The notes beneath the pieces were generated by a model that was given only the letters and a program-made list of their open reading frames with translations, searched no databases and was not told the DNA's origin. Below are positions 17,371-26,533 of a stretch of DNA of 64,000 nucleotides, piece by piece; position 1 is the first letter of the stretch, and each line of letters opens with the position of its first letter. The stretch comes from Bacilli bacterium (GTDB lineage: Bacteria; Bacillota_I; Bacilli_A; RF39; UBA660), in contig JAFRCK010000014.1 in assembly GCA_017404385.1 (NCBI GenBank), forward strand, positions 82,588-146,587. Reading direction: 5' to 3'. Made by a program: the position numbers and the translations under genes.

Positions 17371-17418
17371 GTTATAAATTAACTTATCCCTACCGTGTAA
17401 TTCCGTAATACTTGATAA

Positions 17419-17823
17419 TTATTCTTGTTGATAATCTGCTAATGACCTAAAATGATTAATTTTTCCTAATATAGGCATCTTAAAAAAGTTATCAACAGCA
17501 TCAATTGAAAATAATATATAATCATCTCTTCTTGAATACAAATCTATTACATCTTCCATAGATCCAATAGTCGAATAAAAATAATACATTTGCATTTCTT
17601 CAACTGAAGAAAAACCATTTTTTAATTTATCAGACAATAATTTATAGGAATCAATGAATAATATGGGAATAATTGTCTTTCTTATAAATTCATTTTCTCT
17701 ATCATTTAAAGTTAGAGATAATTTAATCTTTTTCAACAGTTCAAATTTAGAACTATTATCTACATTTGAATCTGAAATTACTCTTCTTAATATATCATTG
17801 CTATTAATGAAGTTATATATCAT
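17419..17823 (-). CDS. Small protein of unknown function
   Basis: A 134-residue protein starting MIYNFINSNDILRRVISDS; helical, no membrane segment, no known motif. AGGTGGG stands before the ATG, inside the gap of eight bases after the upstream methionine gamma-lyase-type gene, so it is probably in the same transcript as that gene and the SDR gene. Function unknown. Confidence 0.6.
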   Translation of the reverse strand: MIYNFINSNDILRRVISDSNVDNSSKFELLKKIKLSLTLNDRENEFIRKTIIPILFIDSYKLLSDKLKNGFSSVEEMQMYYFYSTIGSMEDVIDLYSRRDDYILFSIDAVDNFFKMPILGKINHFRSLADYQQE

Positions 17824-17831
17824 AAACCCAC

Positions 17832-19055
17832 CTACTTTGTTAATTCTTTTATTGCACTAATTAACCCTAATTTACCATATTCATATGTTAAAGAACCTTG
17901 TTGATAAGCTATATAAGGTGGTCTAAGTGGTCCGTCACAAGATAATTCTATAGAAGAACCCTGTGTAAAACTACCACTAGCCATTATTACTTTATCATCA
18001 TAACCAGGCATATCTGTTGGCATGCATACAGCAAAGCTATCGATTGGAGAGCCTTTTTGAATTCCAACACAATACTTAATTAACTTATCTTCATCTTTAA
18101 ATATAATATTTTGTACAATATCAGCCCTATTATCATTATACTTAGGTTCAACTTCATAACCTAATTCTTCCATAACTTTACTAGTTAATATAGCAGTTTT
18201 AAGAGAAGATGCTACAACTGAAGGGGCAAAAAATAAACCTTTTAAAATATCTTTATTAATACCTAATGTAGGGCCTACATCTCTACCCTCACCTGGAAGA
18301 GTTAATCGTTCTCCAGCTAAATCTACTAATTCTTTTTTACCAACTATATAGGCACCATTAGGAGCAATTCCAGCACCAAGATTCTTTATCAATGATCCAA
18401 CTACTAAATCAGCGCCTACTTCAGTTACTTCTTTTTTATTAACAAATTCTGAGTAACAATTATCAACCATTATTACAACATCTTTATCAACTTTTCTTAT
18501 TTCCTTAATAACTTTTTCTATTTTATCAATTGTTATACTTTTTCTAGTACTATACCCCTTTGATCGCTGTATCTCTATCATTTTAACTTTATTATTTCTT
18601 AAATAATTAATTATATTTTCATAATCAAAATCATCATTTATTAAATCAATTTGATCATATTTAACTCCATAACTCTTTAATGAACTTGGATTATCTTTAA
18701 TGCCTATTACTTCATGAAGAGTATCATATGGAAGTCCAGAAATACTTAATAATAAATCCCCAGGTCTAAGTATACTAAATAAAGCTACATTAAGTGCATG
18801 TGAACCAGAAATGAACTGACTTCTAACTAGCGCACTTTCGCATTTAAATATGTCACAAAAAACAGCTTCTATAACATCTCTTCCTAAATCGTTATATCCA
18901 TACCCAGTTGTTGAATTAAAATGTGACTCAGATACTTTATTCTTTTGAAAAGCATCTAATACTTTTTTAGAATTATATGAACATAACTCATCTATCTTTT
19001 TAAATTCATCTAGACATTTTAATTCACATTTATTAACTAATTCCTCTATATTCAT
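17832..19055 (-). CDS. Methionine gamma-lyase family PLP enzyme (YnbB / 'aluminium resistance' type)
   Basis: A 407-residue PLP-dependent enzyme of the family PF06838. The N terminus has NSTTGYGYNDLGRDVIEAVFCDIF, then RSQFISGSHALNVALFSILRPGD. The PLP lysine is in SLIKNLGAGIAPNGAYIVG, and ASGSFTQGSSIELSCDGPLRPP ends the active-site region. Family members probably cleave sulfur amino acids; the aluminium label comes from an old screen. It overlaps by a single base-pair junction with the upstream SDR gene, so the pair is one operon. Exact substrate unknown. Confidence 0.9.
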   Translation of the reverse strand: MNIEELVNKCELKCLDEFKKIDELCSYNSKKVLDAFQKNKVSESHFNSTTGYGYNDLGRDVIEAVFCDIFKCESALVRSQFISGSHALNVALFSILRPGDLLLSISGLPYDTLHEVIGIKDNPSSLKSYGVKYDQIDLINDDFDYENIINYLRNNKVKMIEIQRSKGYSTRKSITIDKIEKVIKEIRKVDKDVVIMVDNCYSEFVNKKEVTEVGADLVVGSLIKNLGAGIAPNGAYIVGKKELVDLAGERLTLPGEGRDVGPTLGINKDILKGLFFAPSVVASSLKTAILTSKVMEELGYEVEPKYNDNRADIVQNIIFKDEDKLIKYCVGIQKGSPIDSFAVCMPTDMPGYDDKVIMASGSFTQGSSIELSCDGPLRPPYIAYQQGSLTYEYGKLGLISAIKELTK

Positions 19056-19754
19056 TTAAATTCTCCTTATTTCACCAGTAGTAATATTATCATCAAATGC
19101 TAATTCAACTATTTTTTTAGCTACTTCATCAGGTTCTTCCAATTTATCTTGACCTATTCTTTCTAATTCTGATTTTAAAAATTCAGGATTCATTTCTTTA
19201 ACACTTTCTGTATTAGTCCAGTTAGGCATAACACCTATTACTTTTATTTTTTTAAAGTCATACGCAAATACCTTAGTAAGCATATTAATACCAGCTTTTG
19301 ATACCGAATAATCTATATTTAAATTATTATATGTATCTACAGAATCCGTTGATGAAATATTAACTATTACACCATCATCCATATACTTATATAAATACTT
19401 AGTCACTAAAAAAGTACCTACTACATTAACCTCTAATACTTTCATAAACTCTTCTTTTGTTTTATCATCAATACTATTATCAATAGCTAAAGCAGCATTG
19501 TTAATTAGAATATCTATTTTATCATATTGTTCTAAAACTTTTTTCTTTAATAAAGCAATATCTTCTTCTTTAGATATATCACACTTAAGAGCCATAACAT
19601 TAACTTTATAAGTATCTTTAATATATTCTTTTAATTCTTTTGCTTTATCTAGATTGGTATTATAAGTAATAACTATATCATAATTTTTTTTAGCTAATTC
19701 AATTACTAATTCTTTACCAATACCTTTACTAGATCCAGTTACTATCGCAAGCAT
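19056..19754 (-). CDS. SDR family NAD(P)-dependent oxidoreductase
   Basis: A 232-residue Rossmann-fold short-chain dehydrogenase. TGSSKGIG at residues 6-13 binds the dinucleotide, NNAAL is the second motif, and YSVSKAG gives the catalytic Tyr and Lys. It is FabG-like in length, but there is no fatty-acid gene nearby, so the substrate is open. It abuts the PLP enzyme gene with no gap, which suggests a shared pathway or only shared expression. Confidence 0.88.
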   Translation of the reverse strand: MLAIVTGSSKGIGKELVIELAKKNYDIVITYNTNLDKAKELKEYIKDTYKVNVMALKCDISKEEDIALLKKKVLEQYDKIDILINNAALAIDNSIDDKTKEEFMKVLEVNVVGTFLVTKYLYKYMDDGVIVNISSTDSVDTYNNLNIDYSVSKAGINMLTKVFAYDFKKIKVIGVMPNWTNTESVKEMNPEFLKSELERIGQDKLEEPDEVAKKIVELAFDDNITTGEIRRI

Positions 19755-19837
19755 ATCATCACTTCCTTAAAAGAATTATATCATATTTTATATATAAACT
19801 GACTATAAAATATGTTATTATTAATATAGGTGATAAT

Positions 19838-20431
19838 ATGAAGTTGGATAAATATAAGAGAATAGGAGTACTATCCTTAATAATAGTAGTATCGGGTATA
19901 TTTGGATGGGTATATGAGTTTATTTTCTATTACTTTAATGGTGGTATGAAAGAATTTTACTGGAGAGGTGGTAATTTTCTTCCTTGGATAAATATCTACG
20001 CTATTGGGGCTATTTTGATACTCATAATGACTAAAAGATTTCAAAAGAAACCTTTAATGGTATTTTTAATATCTGTTGTAGTGACTGGTGTTCTCGAATA
20101 TATATCAGGATACTTAATATATGAACTTCAAAATGGTACTAGATACTGGGATTATAATACTGAAATATTAAACTTTGGTAATATAAATGGATTTATTTGT
20201 TTAAGAAGTGTACTCTTCTTTGGAGTATCTGCCTTAATCTTAGTTTATATTATAAAACCATTTTGTATTAAATTAGCGCAGAATAAAAATAGTAAAAAGT
20301 TTATGATTATATGTTTAATAATAGTATCTATATTCTTACTTGATGAATTCTATAATCTTTATTTTCATAAACTATTAAATTTACCTAGGGCAATTGAAAT
20401 ATATAAATCTATTGGTTTTCATTTTATGTAA
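19838..20431 (+). CDS. Putative ABC transporter permease, CmpB family (PF06541)
   Basis: A 197-residue membrane protein with about five hydrophobic segments and the family blocks GIFGWVYEFIFYYFNGG, FLPWINIYAIGA and YWDYNTEILNFGNINGFICLRS. The name in databases is historical, and no ATPase is adjacent. It may be a stand-alone membrane protein. AGGTGATAAT precedes the ATG. It shares a bidirectional terminator with the convergent FAD gene. Confidence 0.85.
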   Translation: MKLDKYKRIGVLSLIIVVSGIFGWVYEFIFYYFNGGMKEFYWRGGNFLPWINIYAIGAILILIMTKRFQKKPLMVFLISVVVTGVLEYISGYLIYELQNGTRYWDYNTEILNFGNINGFICLRSVLFFGVSALILVYIIKPFCIKLAQNKNSKKFMIICLIIVSIFLLDEFYNLYFHKLLNLPRAIEIYKSIGFHFM

Positions 20432-20463
20432 TAAAAAAAGTTCATTATTTTGAACTTTTTTTA
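20432..20463. terminator. Bidirectional terminator
   Basis: AAAAAAGTTCA, short loop, TGAACTTTTTT between two convergent genes; T runs on both strands. Confidence 0.85.
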
Positions 20464-21854
20464 TTTCTTTTTAATATATCTCTTGCTGATACTAAACCAG
20501 TAGCAGCAGCAATTACTATATTTCCTGCTTTACCGGCACCATCACCTATAAAGTATATATTATTCTTATCTATTTTAAAATTATCATCTGTTGTTATTTC
20601 ATTACTAAAGAATTTTATTTCTGGTCCATAAAGAAGTGTTTCATCATTATTTACTCCAGGTATTATTTTATCTAATTGTTCTAATCCTTCAAGTATATTA
20701 ACTATTATTCTATGAGGAAGAACTAATGCTAAATCGCCAGCAACAGCATCTTTTAAAGTAGGCGTTATAAACATCTTATCAATTCTTTTCCACTTACTTC
20801 TTCTTCCTTGTTTTAAGTCACCTAGTGATTGAATAATCGGCTTTGAATCACCTAATACATTTGCTATTCTTGCTATTGATTCTCCATATTCTCTAGTATT
20901 AGTAACAGGTTCTGTTAAATTAACTTTAGATATAAAAGCAAAATTTGAATTATTAGATTTAATATCTTTTAGAGAATGTCCATTAACACATATATAGCCA
21001 TAATAATTTTCTTTTGCTACAAATCCACCAGGATTTGTACAAAATGTTCTAATTTCATCTGCGTAAGTCTTAGTCTTTATAAACATAGTTGGATCATATA
21101 TAACATTTGTTATTTCTTCAAGAACATCTTTTCTAACTTCTACTCTAACTCCTATCTCAATACTCTTTGATAGATAGTCAATTTTATATTTATCTGCAAG
21201 TTTTTGTACCCATTTAGCTCCTGTTCTTCCAGGCGCGACTACTACATTTTTTGCAATTACTTCTAACTGTTCTTTACCCTTTTTATATTTAACTACATGT
21301 TTATCTTCTTTTTCAGTGTCTATTGTTATTACGTCAGTTTTCTCTTTAACTTCAACGCCTTTTTCTTCTAAATAATTAACTAATCCTTCTATATAACTTG
21401 GTAAATGATCACTACCTAAATGTTTTTGTTTAATAAGAAGTAATCTCATTCCTAACTTAGTACATTTCTTTTGAATTTGTTTAGCTTCAGTCATATCTGA
21501 TGGAAATACTTCCGCATCCATATTAAATTTATTAAATATTTCTTCTGTTTCATCAACTAGTTTATAAGCTTCTTCTTCAGACATATATCTAAATAAATCA
21601 GATTTACCTAGTTTTGGAATAAAGTTTAGTTTACCATCCGAAAAAGTACCTGCGCCTCCATAACCAGATAATATATTACATGGATTACAGTTCTTACATT
21701 CAGTCTTTAATTTATTCATAGGGCATACTCTATTTTTAACTAAACTACCCTTTTCTAGCATCAATACTTTTAATTTAGGATTCTTTTCTATAAGCTCATA
21801 CGCACAAAATAATCCTGCTGGTCCTGCCCCTACTATTACTACATCATATTTCAT
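20445..21854 (-). CDS. NAD(P)/FAD-dependent oxidoreductase (COG2509 type)
   Basis: A 469-residue flavoprotein with the N-terminal dinucleotide fold VGAGPAGLFCAYELIEK. A cysteine cluster CPMNKLKTECKNCNPC comes next, followed by GYGGAGTFSDGKLN. The C-terminal FAD motif is YFIGDGAGKAGNIVIAAATG. These match the uncharacterised FAD-dependent dehydrogenase family common in Firmicutes. The Cys cluster could bind a metal or an iron-sulfur cluster (inference). GGAGG precedes the ATG. Single-gene unit. Confidence 0.9.
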   Translation of the reverse strand: MKYDVVIVGAGPAGLFCAYELIEKNPKLKVLMLEKGSLVKNRVCPMNKLKTECKNCNPCNILSGYGGAGTFSDGKLNFIPKLGKSDLFRYMSEEEAYKLVDETEEIFNKFNMDAEVFPSDMTEAKQIQKKCTKLGMRLLLIKQKHLGSDHLPSYIEGLVNYLEEKGVEVKEKTDVITIDTEKEDKHVVKYKKGKEQLEVIAKNVVVAPGRTGAKWVQKLADKYKIDYLSKSIEIGVRVEVRKDVLEEITNVIYDPTMFIKTKTYADEIRTFCTNPGGFVAKENYYGYICVNGHSLKDIKSNNSNFAFISKVNLTEPVTNTREYGESIARIANVLGDSKPIIQSLGDLKQGRRSKWKRIDKMFITPTLKDAVAGDLALVLPHRIIVNILEGLEQLDKIIPGVNNDETLLYGPEIKFFSNEITTDDNFKIDKNNIYFIGDGAGKAGNIVIAAATGLVSARDILKRNKKSSK

Positions 21855-21943
21855 ACCAATACCTCCATTATCATTATAACATAAATAAAAATAGATTAGA
21901 TAAAAATCTAATCTATAATTTTCTGTTTTTTATCGCTTTTTAC

Positions 21944-21972
21944 TTGGTGTAAATACAAATGTTTGGTATAAT
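21944..21972 (+). promoter_or_regulatory. Promoter of the toxin-like mRNA
   Basis: TTGGTG (21944-21949), exactly 17 bases, consensus TATAAT (21967-21972). Predicted start near 21979, giving a 5' leader of about 57 bases before the ATG. Confidence 0.7.
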
Positions 21973-21995
21973 CATTTTGGATATGTTTGAAATAT

Positions 21996-22034
21996 ATCAG
22001 ATGTTTTCCCTTCAACTATGAAGGGAGGTGATAT
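21996..22034 (+). promoter_or_regulatory. Structured 5' leader that can mask the Shine-Dalgarno
   Basis: CCCTTCA (22008-22014) pairs with TGAAGGG (22019-22025), enclosing part of the AAGGGAGG ribosome-binding site. Just before it, ATCAGATGTTTT (21996-22007) is the exact complement of 22120-22131, and TCAACTATG (22012-22020) is the complement of 22137-22145. The leader can therefore fold locally or with the mRNA 3' end. Confidence 0.65.
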
Positions 22035-22035
22035 A

Positions 22036-22110
22036 ATGACTAAAAGAGAAAGATCTCTATACTTCATTATACTCCTTCTATTTATTTTGATATTTATTAT
22101 ATTAATATAA
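22036..22110 (+). CDS. 24-residue hydrophobic peptide, candidate type I toxin
   Basis: The peptide begins MTKRERSLYF and continues as an uninterrupted Ile/Leu/Phe membrane segment to the stop. It has a charged N terminus and one transmembrane helix, the pattern of type I toxins such as Fst, TxpA and BsrG, though the sequence is not one I recognise. AAGGGAGGTG lies seven bases before the ATG. It has its own promoter, a 5' leader hairpin over the ribosome-binding site, a terminator at 22163-22206 and a possible antisense RNA over its 3' end. Toxicity is inference. Confidence 0.6.
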   Translation: MTKRERSLYFIILLLFILIFIILI

Positions 22111-22115
22111 TTAGA

Positions 22116-22205
22116 AACAAAAACATCTGATCTCAACATAGTTGATTTCAGATGAATCCACTAAGGGATTACGTCTGATTCGCAAGACTCAAACGTATCC
22201 TTTTT
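22116..22205 (-). ncRNA. Candidate antisense antitoxin RNA
   Basis: On minus a TATAAT lies at 22212-22207 with a weak TGAATG 17 bases before it. Transcription from about 22200 would end at a very clear terminator at 22154-22116 (CATCTGA, inner TCAAC/GTTGA stem, TCAGATG, then TTTTTGTTT). The RNA of about 85 bases would be fully complementary to the 3' end of the toxin-like mRNA. The terminator may also serve the phosphoketolase gene. Confidence 0.45.
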
Positions 22206-22206
22206 T
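22163..22206 (+). terminator. Terminator of the toxin-like mRNA
   Basis: GGAT-ACG pairs with CGT-ATCC around an inner TCT/AGA stem, followed by TTTTTT at 22201-22206. Confidence 0.6.
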
Positions 22207-22267
22207 ATTATATGAAGTTTCCTTCATTACATTCATACTATCATATTTTTTATTATTATTCAAGCAA

Positions 22268-24571
22268 TTACCATTTAAAATCTGTTATCTCTGGCATATC
22301 AATACCATATTCTTTGATATAACCATTATGTTTATCAAGCATATTTAAACAATATTCTCTTAGAGGTTCTTCATTTTCTACCTCAACATATTTTAATACA
22401 TCTAATACTATATGATACCTATCTATTTCATTTTGAACTCGCATATCAAATGGAGTTGTTATTGTTCCTTCTTCTTTATAACCATGTACATGCATATTAG
22501 TATTATCTCTATTATAAGTTAATTGATGTATTAAATTAGGGTATCCATGGAAATTAAATATAATTGGTTTATCAGTAGTAAATATTTCATTATATTCAGG
22601 ATCTGTTAGACCATGAGGATGTTTAGTATTAGATTCTAGTTTCATTAAATCCACTACATTTACTACTCTAATTTTAATATTTAAATATTCTTTTAATAGT
22701 TTAACTGCTGCGAATACTTCAAGAGTTGGTGTATCGCCAGAAGCCGCTAAAACAACATCTGGATTATCATCAGAACACAATTTCACTATATCTATTCCTT
22801 TAGCACATAGTTCTATTGCTTCGTCTTTAGTGAACCACTGTAAACTTGGATGTTTAGAAGCAACTATTGTATTAACATAATTTCTAGTTTTAAGACAATG
22901 GTCTACCGTACATATTAATGTATTAGTGTCTGGTGGTAAATATACTCTTACTGTATCACTTTTCTTAGTTACTATATGGTTTAAGAAACCTGGATCTTGA
23001 TGAGTATATCCATTATGATCTTGTTGCCATATATGTGATGTAAGAATAAGATTAAGAGATGATAAATCCTTTCTCCAACCTAATTCTTTTGATACTTTTA
23101 ACCATTTTGCATGTTGTGAAACCATTGAATCAATTATTCTAACAAATGCCTCATATGATGTGAATAAACCATGTCTACCAGTAAGTATATATCCTTCAAG
23201 TAATCCTTCACATATATGTTCTGATAATACTGAGTCTATTACCCTACCATCATTGTTTAAATATTCATCTGTATCCAATATTTTGGCATTAAATTCTCTA
23301 TTTGTTTTTTCAAACACATGATTTAATCTATTTGATAATGCTTCATCTGGTGAGAATAATAAGAAATTATCTTTATTCTTATCTACTACATCTCTTAAAT
23401 AATTACCTAGTTCCATCATATCTTGTTTCTTAACTTCCCCTGGGGAAAACTCATACATATAATCTTCAAACTTAGGTAGTTTTAAATCTTTAATTATACC
23501 TTTATAAGTAATAGGATTCATACCCATTCTTTTTTCACCTTTAGGTAAATAATCCTCTATATCTTTTAATAACTTTCCATCTTTATCAAAAAAATCATCT
23601 ATTTTATAACTTCTAAGCCAGTTTTCTAATGGAATTATATTCTCAGGATGTTCTTCATCCACTAATAATGGTACTTGATGTGATCTAAATGAATTTTCCA
23701 CCATATTACCATTAACTATCTTAGGGCCTGTCCAACCTTTAAGTGATCTAAATATTATCATCGGATAAATAGCTCGTGTAACACTAGTATCTTCTTTTAT
23801 AGTCTTGATCTTTCTAATTGAACTATCTAGTGCCTTAGCCATTTCTTTATGCATAGTTTCTATATCATTATGTTCAACTATAATAGGATCATATCCATAT
23901 CCTTTAAATAAATTAATTAGTTCGTTATTACTAATTCTTGACAAAATAGTTGGATTTGCTATTTTATATCCATTTAGATGAAGTATAGGAAGTACTACTC
24001 CATCTTTATTTTTATTTATTATTTTATTAAGATGCCATGAAGCAGATAAAGGTCCTGTTTCAGCTTCTCCATCACCTACTACACAAGATACAATTAAATC
24101 TGGATTATCTAATACAGCACCATATGCATGGGCTAAACTATATCCTAATTCTCCACCTTCATGAATAGAACCTGGAACTTCAGGAGAACAATGTGATGAA
24201 ACTCCTTTTGGAAATGAAAACTGTTTAAATAATTTTTTAAGTCCTTCTTTATCCCTAGTTATATCAGGATATATTTCAGAATAACTACCTTCTAAATAAG
24301 TATTCGCTATCATAGCATTTCCACCATGACCTGGACCAGAAATATATATCATATTTAAATCATATTTTTTAATAATCCTATTTAAATGAGTATATATAAA
24401 ATTTTGACCTGGAGTTGTTCCAAAATGACCTACTATCTTTTTCTTAATATCAGATATTTCAAGTGGTCTTTCAAGTAATGGATTATCAAGTAAATATAAC
24501 TGCGCAACTGATAAATAATTTGCCGCATTAAAGTATCTATTTAGTATATTTAATTCTTTCTTACTTATCAT
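22268..24571 (-). CDS. xfp: Xylulose-5-phosphate/fructose-6-phosphate phosphoketolase
   Basis: A thiamine-diphosphate enzyme that splits xylulose 5-phosphate or fructose 6-phosphate with phosphate to acetyl phosphate plus a shorter sugar phosphate. The 767 residues show SGPGHGGNAMIANTYLEGS, SSHCSPEVPGSIHEGGELGYSL, VVGDGEAETGPLSASW (ThDP/Mg) and SHIWQQDHNGYTHQDPGF in order. It is slightly shorter than the usual 790-800. With acetate kinase at 27,506 it would give ATP from acetyl phosphate. AGGAAGGTG precedes the ATG. Confidence 0.96.
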   Translation of the reverse strand: MISKKELNILNRYFNAANYLSVAQLYLLDNPLLERPLEISDIKKKIVGHFGTTPGQNFIYTHLNRIIKKYDLNMIYISGPGHGGNAMIANTYLEGSYSEIYPDITRDKEGLKKLFKQFSFPKGVSSHCSPEVPGSIHEGGELGYSLAHAYGAVLDNPDLIVSCVVGDGEAETGPLSASWHLNKIINKNKDGVVLPILHLNGYKIANPTILSRISNNELINLFKGYGYDPIIVEHNDIETMHKEMAKALDSSIRKIKTIKEDTSVTRAIYPMIIFRSLKGWTGPKIVNGNMVENSFRSHQVPLLVDEEHPENIIPLENWLRSYKIDDFFDKDGKLLKDIEDYLPKGEKRMGMNPITYKGIIKDLKLPKFEDYMYEFSPGEVKKQDMMELGNYLRDVVDKNKDNFLLFSPDEALSNRLNHVFEKTNREFNAKILDTDEYLNNDGRVIDSVLSEHICEGLLEGYILTGRHGLFTSYEAFVRIIDSMVSQHAKWLKVSKELGWRKDLSSLNLILTSHIWQQDHNGYTHQDPGFLNHIVTKKSDTVRVYLPPDTNTLICTVDHCLKTRNYVNTIVASKHPSLQWFTKDEAIELCAKGIDIVKLCSDDNPDVVLAASGDTPTLEVFAAVKLLKEYLNIKIRVVNVVDLMKLESNTKHPHGLTDPEYNEIFTTDKPIIFNFHGYPNLIHQLTYNRDNTNMHVHGYKEEGTITTPFDMRVQNEIDRYHIVLDVLKYVEVENEEPLREYCLNMLDKHNGYIKEYGIDMPEITDFKW

Positions 24572-24627
24572 AAGACACCTTCCTATTCTATTAATATTAT
24601 ATAATATTTTTCTTTTTAATAAAAGAA

Positions 24628-24657
24628 AAAAGATTCAGAAAACTGAATCTTATTTTA
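24628..24657 (-). terminator. Terminator of the SPFH gene unit
   Basis: AAGATTCAG TTTT CTGAATCTT followed by T residues on minus. Confidence 0.8.
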
Positions 24658-24658
24658 T

Positions 24659-25765
24659 TTATTCAAATTGATGACCACATTCAGTACAGAACTTAGCACT
24701 AACTTTGTTATCAACATTACATTCTGGACATTTTTTAACTGGTGTTTGGCCACCTGATACTCCAGAAACAGCTCCTGCGGTAACTGCTTGTCCTGCAGCT
24801 CCAGCCATATTATATCCTACAAATCCACCCATTGCTCCATTAGCATTTTCTGATGCATTTAGTAGACCTTGACCTGCAGCATAAGCTTGTGCACTACCAT
24901 ATAACTCACTCATTCTCTTAGTAGTAGCAACATTAGTATCCATCTTAGCTATTCTTTCTTTAGCTTCTTCTGATGCATTTATTCTTAATGATACGTCATC
25001 TATAACGATACCATATCTTTGTCCCCATTCTTCATCTAATAAATCATTCATAACATCAGTTATTGCTGATTTCTTAGTTTGAATTATATTAAATGATACT
25101 TGTTCATCAACCATTACTCTTGCAATTGCTTCACTAATTTTTTGAACAAATTTAGATTTTAATTGATTTTCTCCTTCATTAGTGAAAATATCATCAAATG
25201 TAACTGTATCCATTGGATTAGCTCCAATAAAACCATTTACAAGTACTACTGGATCATCTACTCTAAATGAGAATTCTCCATTATATGTAACTTCAACACT
25301 TCCATATACTGGATCAGCAATTACTTCTGGTTGTTGAGAACCAAATGTATTTCCTGTAATTGTTTTAATATTTACATAGTAAACTCTTTGGTCTTTTGCT
25401 GGATGTCCACCATATGTTATACGTTGACCAATTGTTTTAATAGTATTAATAATACTTTCACTTAATTTACCTGTAAATATTGATGGTTCACTTGATTTAT
25501 CCCATATAAAATCTCCAGGCTCAGCAGTAAATTCAACTACTTTACCATCTTCAATAACCATCATTGCCATTCCTTGTGGAACAATGATTTTTGAACCAGC
25601 AGAAATTATTCCTTCAGTAGGATTTAGATTACCTGAACCATGTTCAACTACACCTCTTTGAATGATAACTCCTTTTTGATCACTTGCAGGACATTTAACA
25701 ACTTCCTTAAATTGATCACCTACTACTTTAGTAGCAGCATTTAAACTAGCTAAAATTAAACCCAT
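24659..25765 (-). CDS. SPFH domain protein with C-terminal zinc ribbon (YdjI-like)
   Basis: A 368-residue protein: an SPFH (band 7-like) core to about residue 270, a Gly/Ala-rich linker, and a zinc ribbon CPECNVDNKVSAKFCTECG at the end. It lacks a membrane segment. In B. subtilis YdjI is recruited to the membrane by zinc-ribbon partners in the phage-shock-like YdjGHI system. The next gene upstream here is also a zinc-ribbon protein with a membrane anchor, 11 bases away, so the two very likely act together. Role in membrane stress is inferred. Confidence 0.88.
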   Translation of the reverse strand: MGLILASLNAATKVVGDQFKEVVKCPASDQKGVIIQRGVVEHGSGNLNPTEGIISAGSKIIVPQGMAMMVIEDGKVVEFTAEPGDFIWDKSSEPSIFTGKLSESIINTIKTIGQRITYGGHPAKDQRVYYVNIKTITGNTFGSQQPEVIADPVYGSVEVTYNGEFSFRVDDPVVLVNGFIGANPMDTVTFDDIFTNEGENQLKSKFVQKISEAIARVMVDEQVSFNIIQTKKSAITDVMNDLLDEEWGQRYGIVIDDVSLRINASEEAKERIAKMDTNVATTKRMSELYGSAQAYAAGQGLLNASENANGAMGGFVGYNMAGAAGQAVTAGAVSGVSGGQTPVKKCPECNVDNKVSAKFCTECGHQFE

Positions 25766-25776
25766 AATTTTCCTCC

Positions 25777-26478
25777 TTATACCTCAGCTATATTATTAAT
25801 TACCCATGTTCTTTTGACTATATCTTCGGTTCCACTTCCACAGTATACACAAACTCTTTGTCCTACTCCTCTTAGTGGCGCTCCGCAATTTGGGCAATTT
25901 AATCCAATTGTTTTTTCCCTCTTGCTAACTTTACTATCATCAACTATATAAATAAACATAGTATTCATTCTTGATTGAATCTTATCTGTTTTATTACCCA
26001 CTCTTTTAACATATTCAAAACTTGATTGAAATGTTAAAGTAGCTATTCCAGCTCTATTTTCATATTTATTTAATACAGTTCTATGAACTTTGCAAGAAGA
26101 ATAATGAGTATCTGTGTTCTTTGCATCATCTATTTTATTTATGATGAATTGTCTTACCTGACCTGCTTCTTTAAATACTTTTTTATCTTTATCTTCTATA
26201 GAATTATATGCTTTAAGAATAACACTCTCTGCTTCTGATCTTAATTCATTAAGATTTAAACTTGGAAAATCTTTTCTTATTTTTGAATCATATATATTTT
26301 CCATACTTGATAAAGATTTTGGTGTTGATTCTTCTTTTAATTCACTATTTTTAAAAGCTTCTTTCAAGCTACCAGTATTAAAGTTTTCTTTCAAGAATCC
26401 CTTCATTTTAAATAATAAATAGAAAATGACTAGTAAAACTATAATGATTATTACAACTATTGTTATTATGAACCACAT
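25777..26478 (-). CDS. Tim44-like domain protein with membrane anchor and zinc ribbon
   Basis: A 233-residue protein. A membrane helix (about residues 2-24) is followed by a charged linker. A Tim44-like domain covers residues 70-190, and a zinc ribbon CPNCGAPLRGVGQRVCVYCG lies near the C terminus. It is in one operon with the SPFH gene and may be its membrane tether (inference from context, by analogy with YdjG/YdjH). The fold call rests on the pattern ILKAYNSIEDKD and FEYVKRV and is moderate. Confidence 0.75.
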   Translation of the reverse strand: MWFIITIVVIIIIVLLVIFYLLFKMKGFLKENFNTGSLKEAFKNSELKEESTPKSLSSMENIYDSKIRKDFPSLNLNELRSEAESVILKAYNSIEDKDKKVFKEAGQVRQFIINKIDDAKNTDTHYSSCKVHRTVLNKYENRAGIATLTFQSSFEYVKRVGNKTDKIQSRMNTMFIYIVDDSKVSKREKTIGLNCPNCGAPLRGVGQRVCVYCGSGTEDIVKRTWVINNIAEV

Positions 26479-26533
26479 TTACCATACCACTCCTACTCAT
26501 TATAATTATATCAAAAATTATATAAATTGAATA

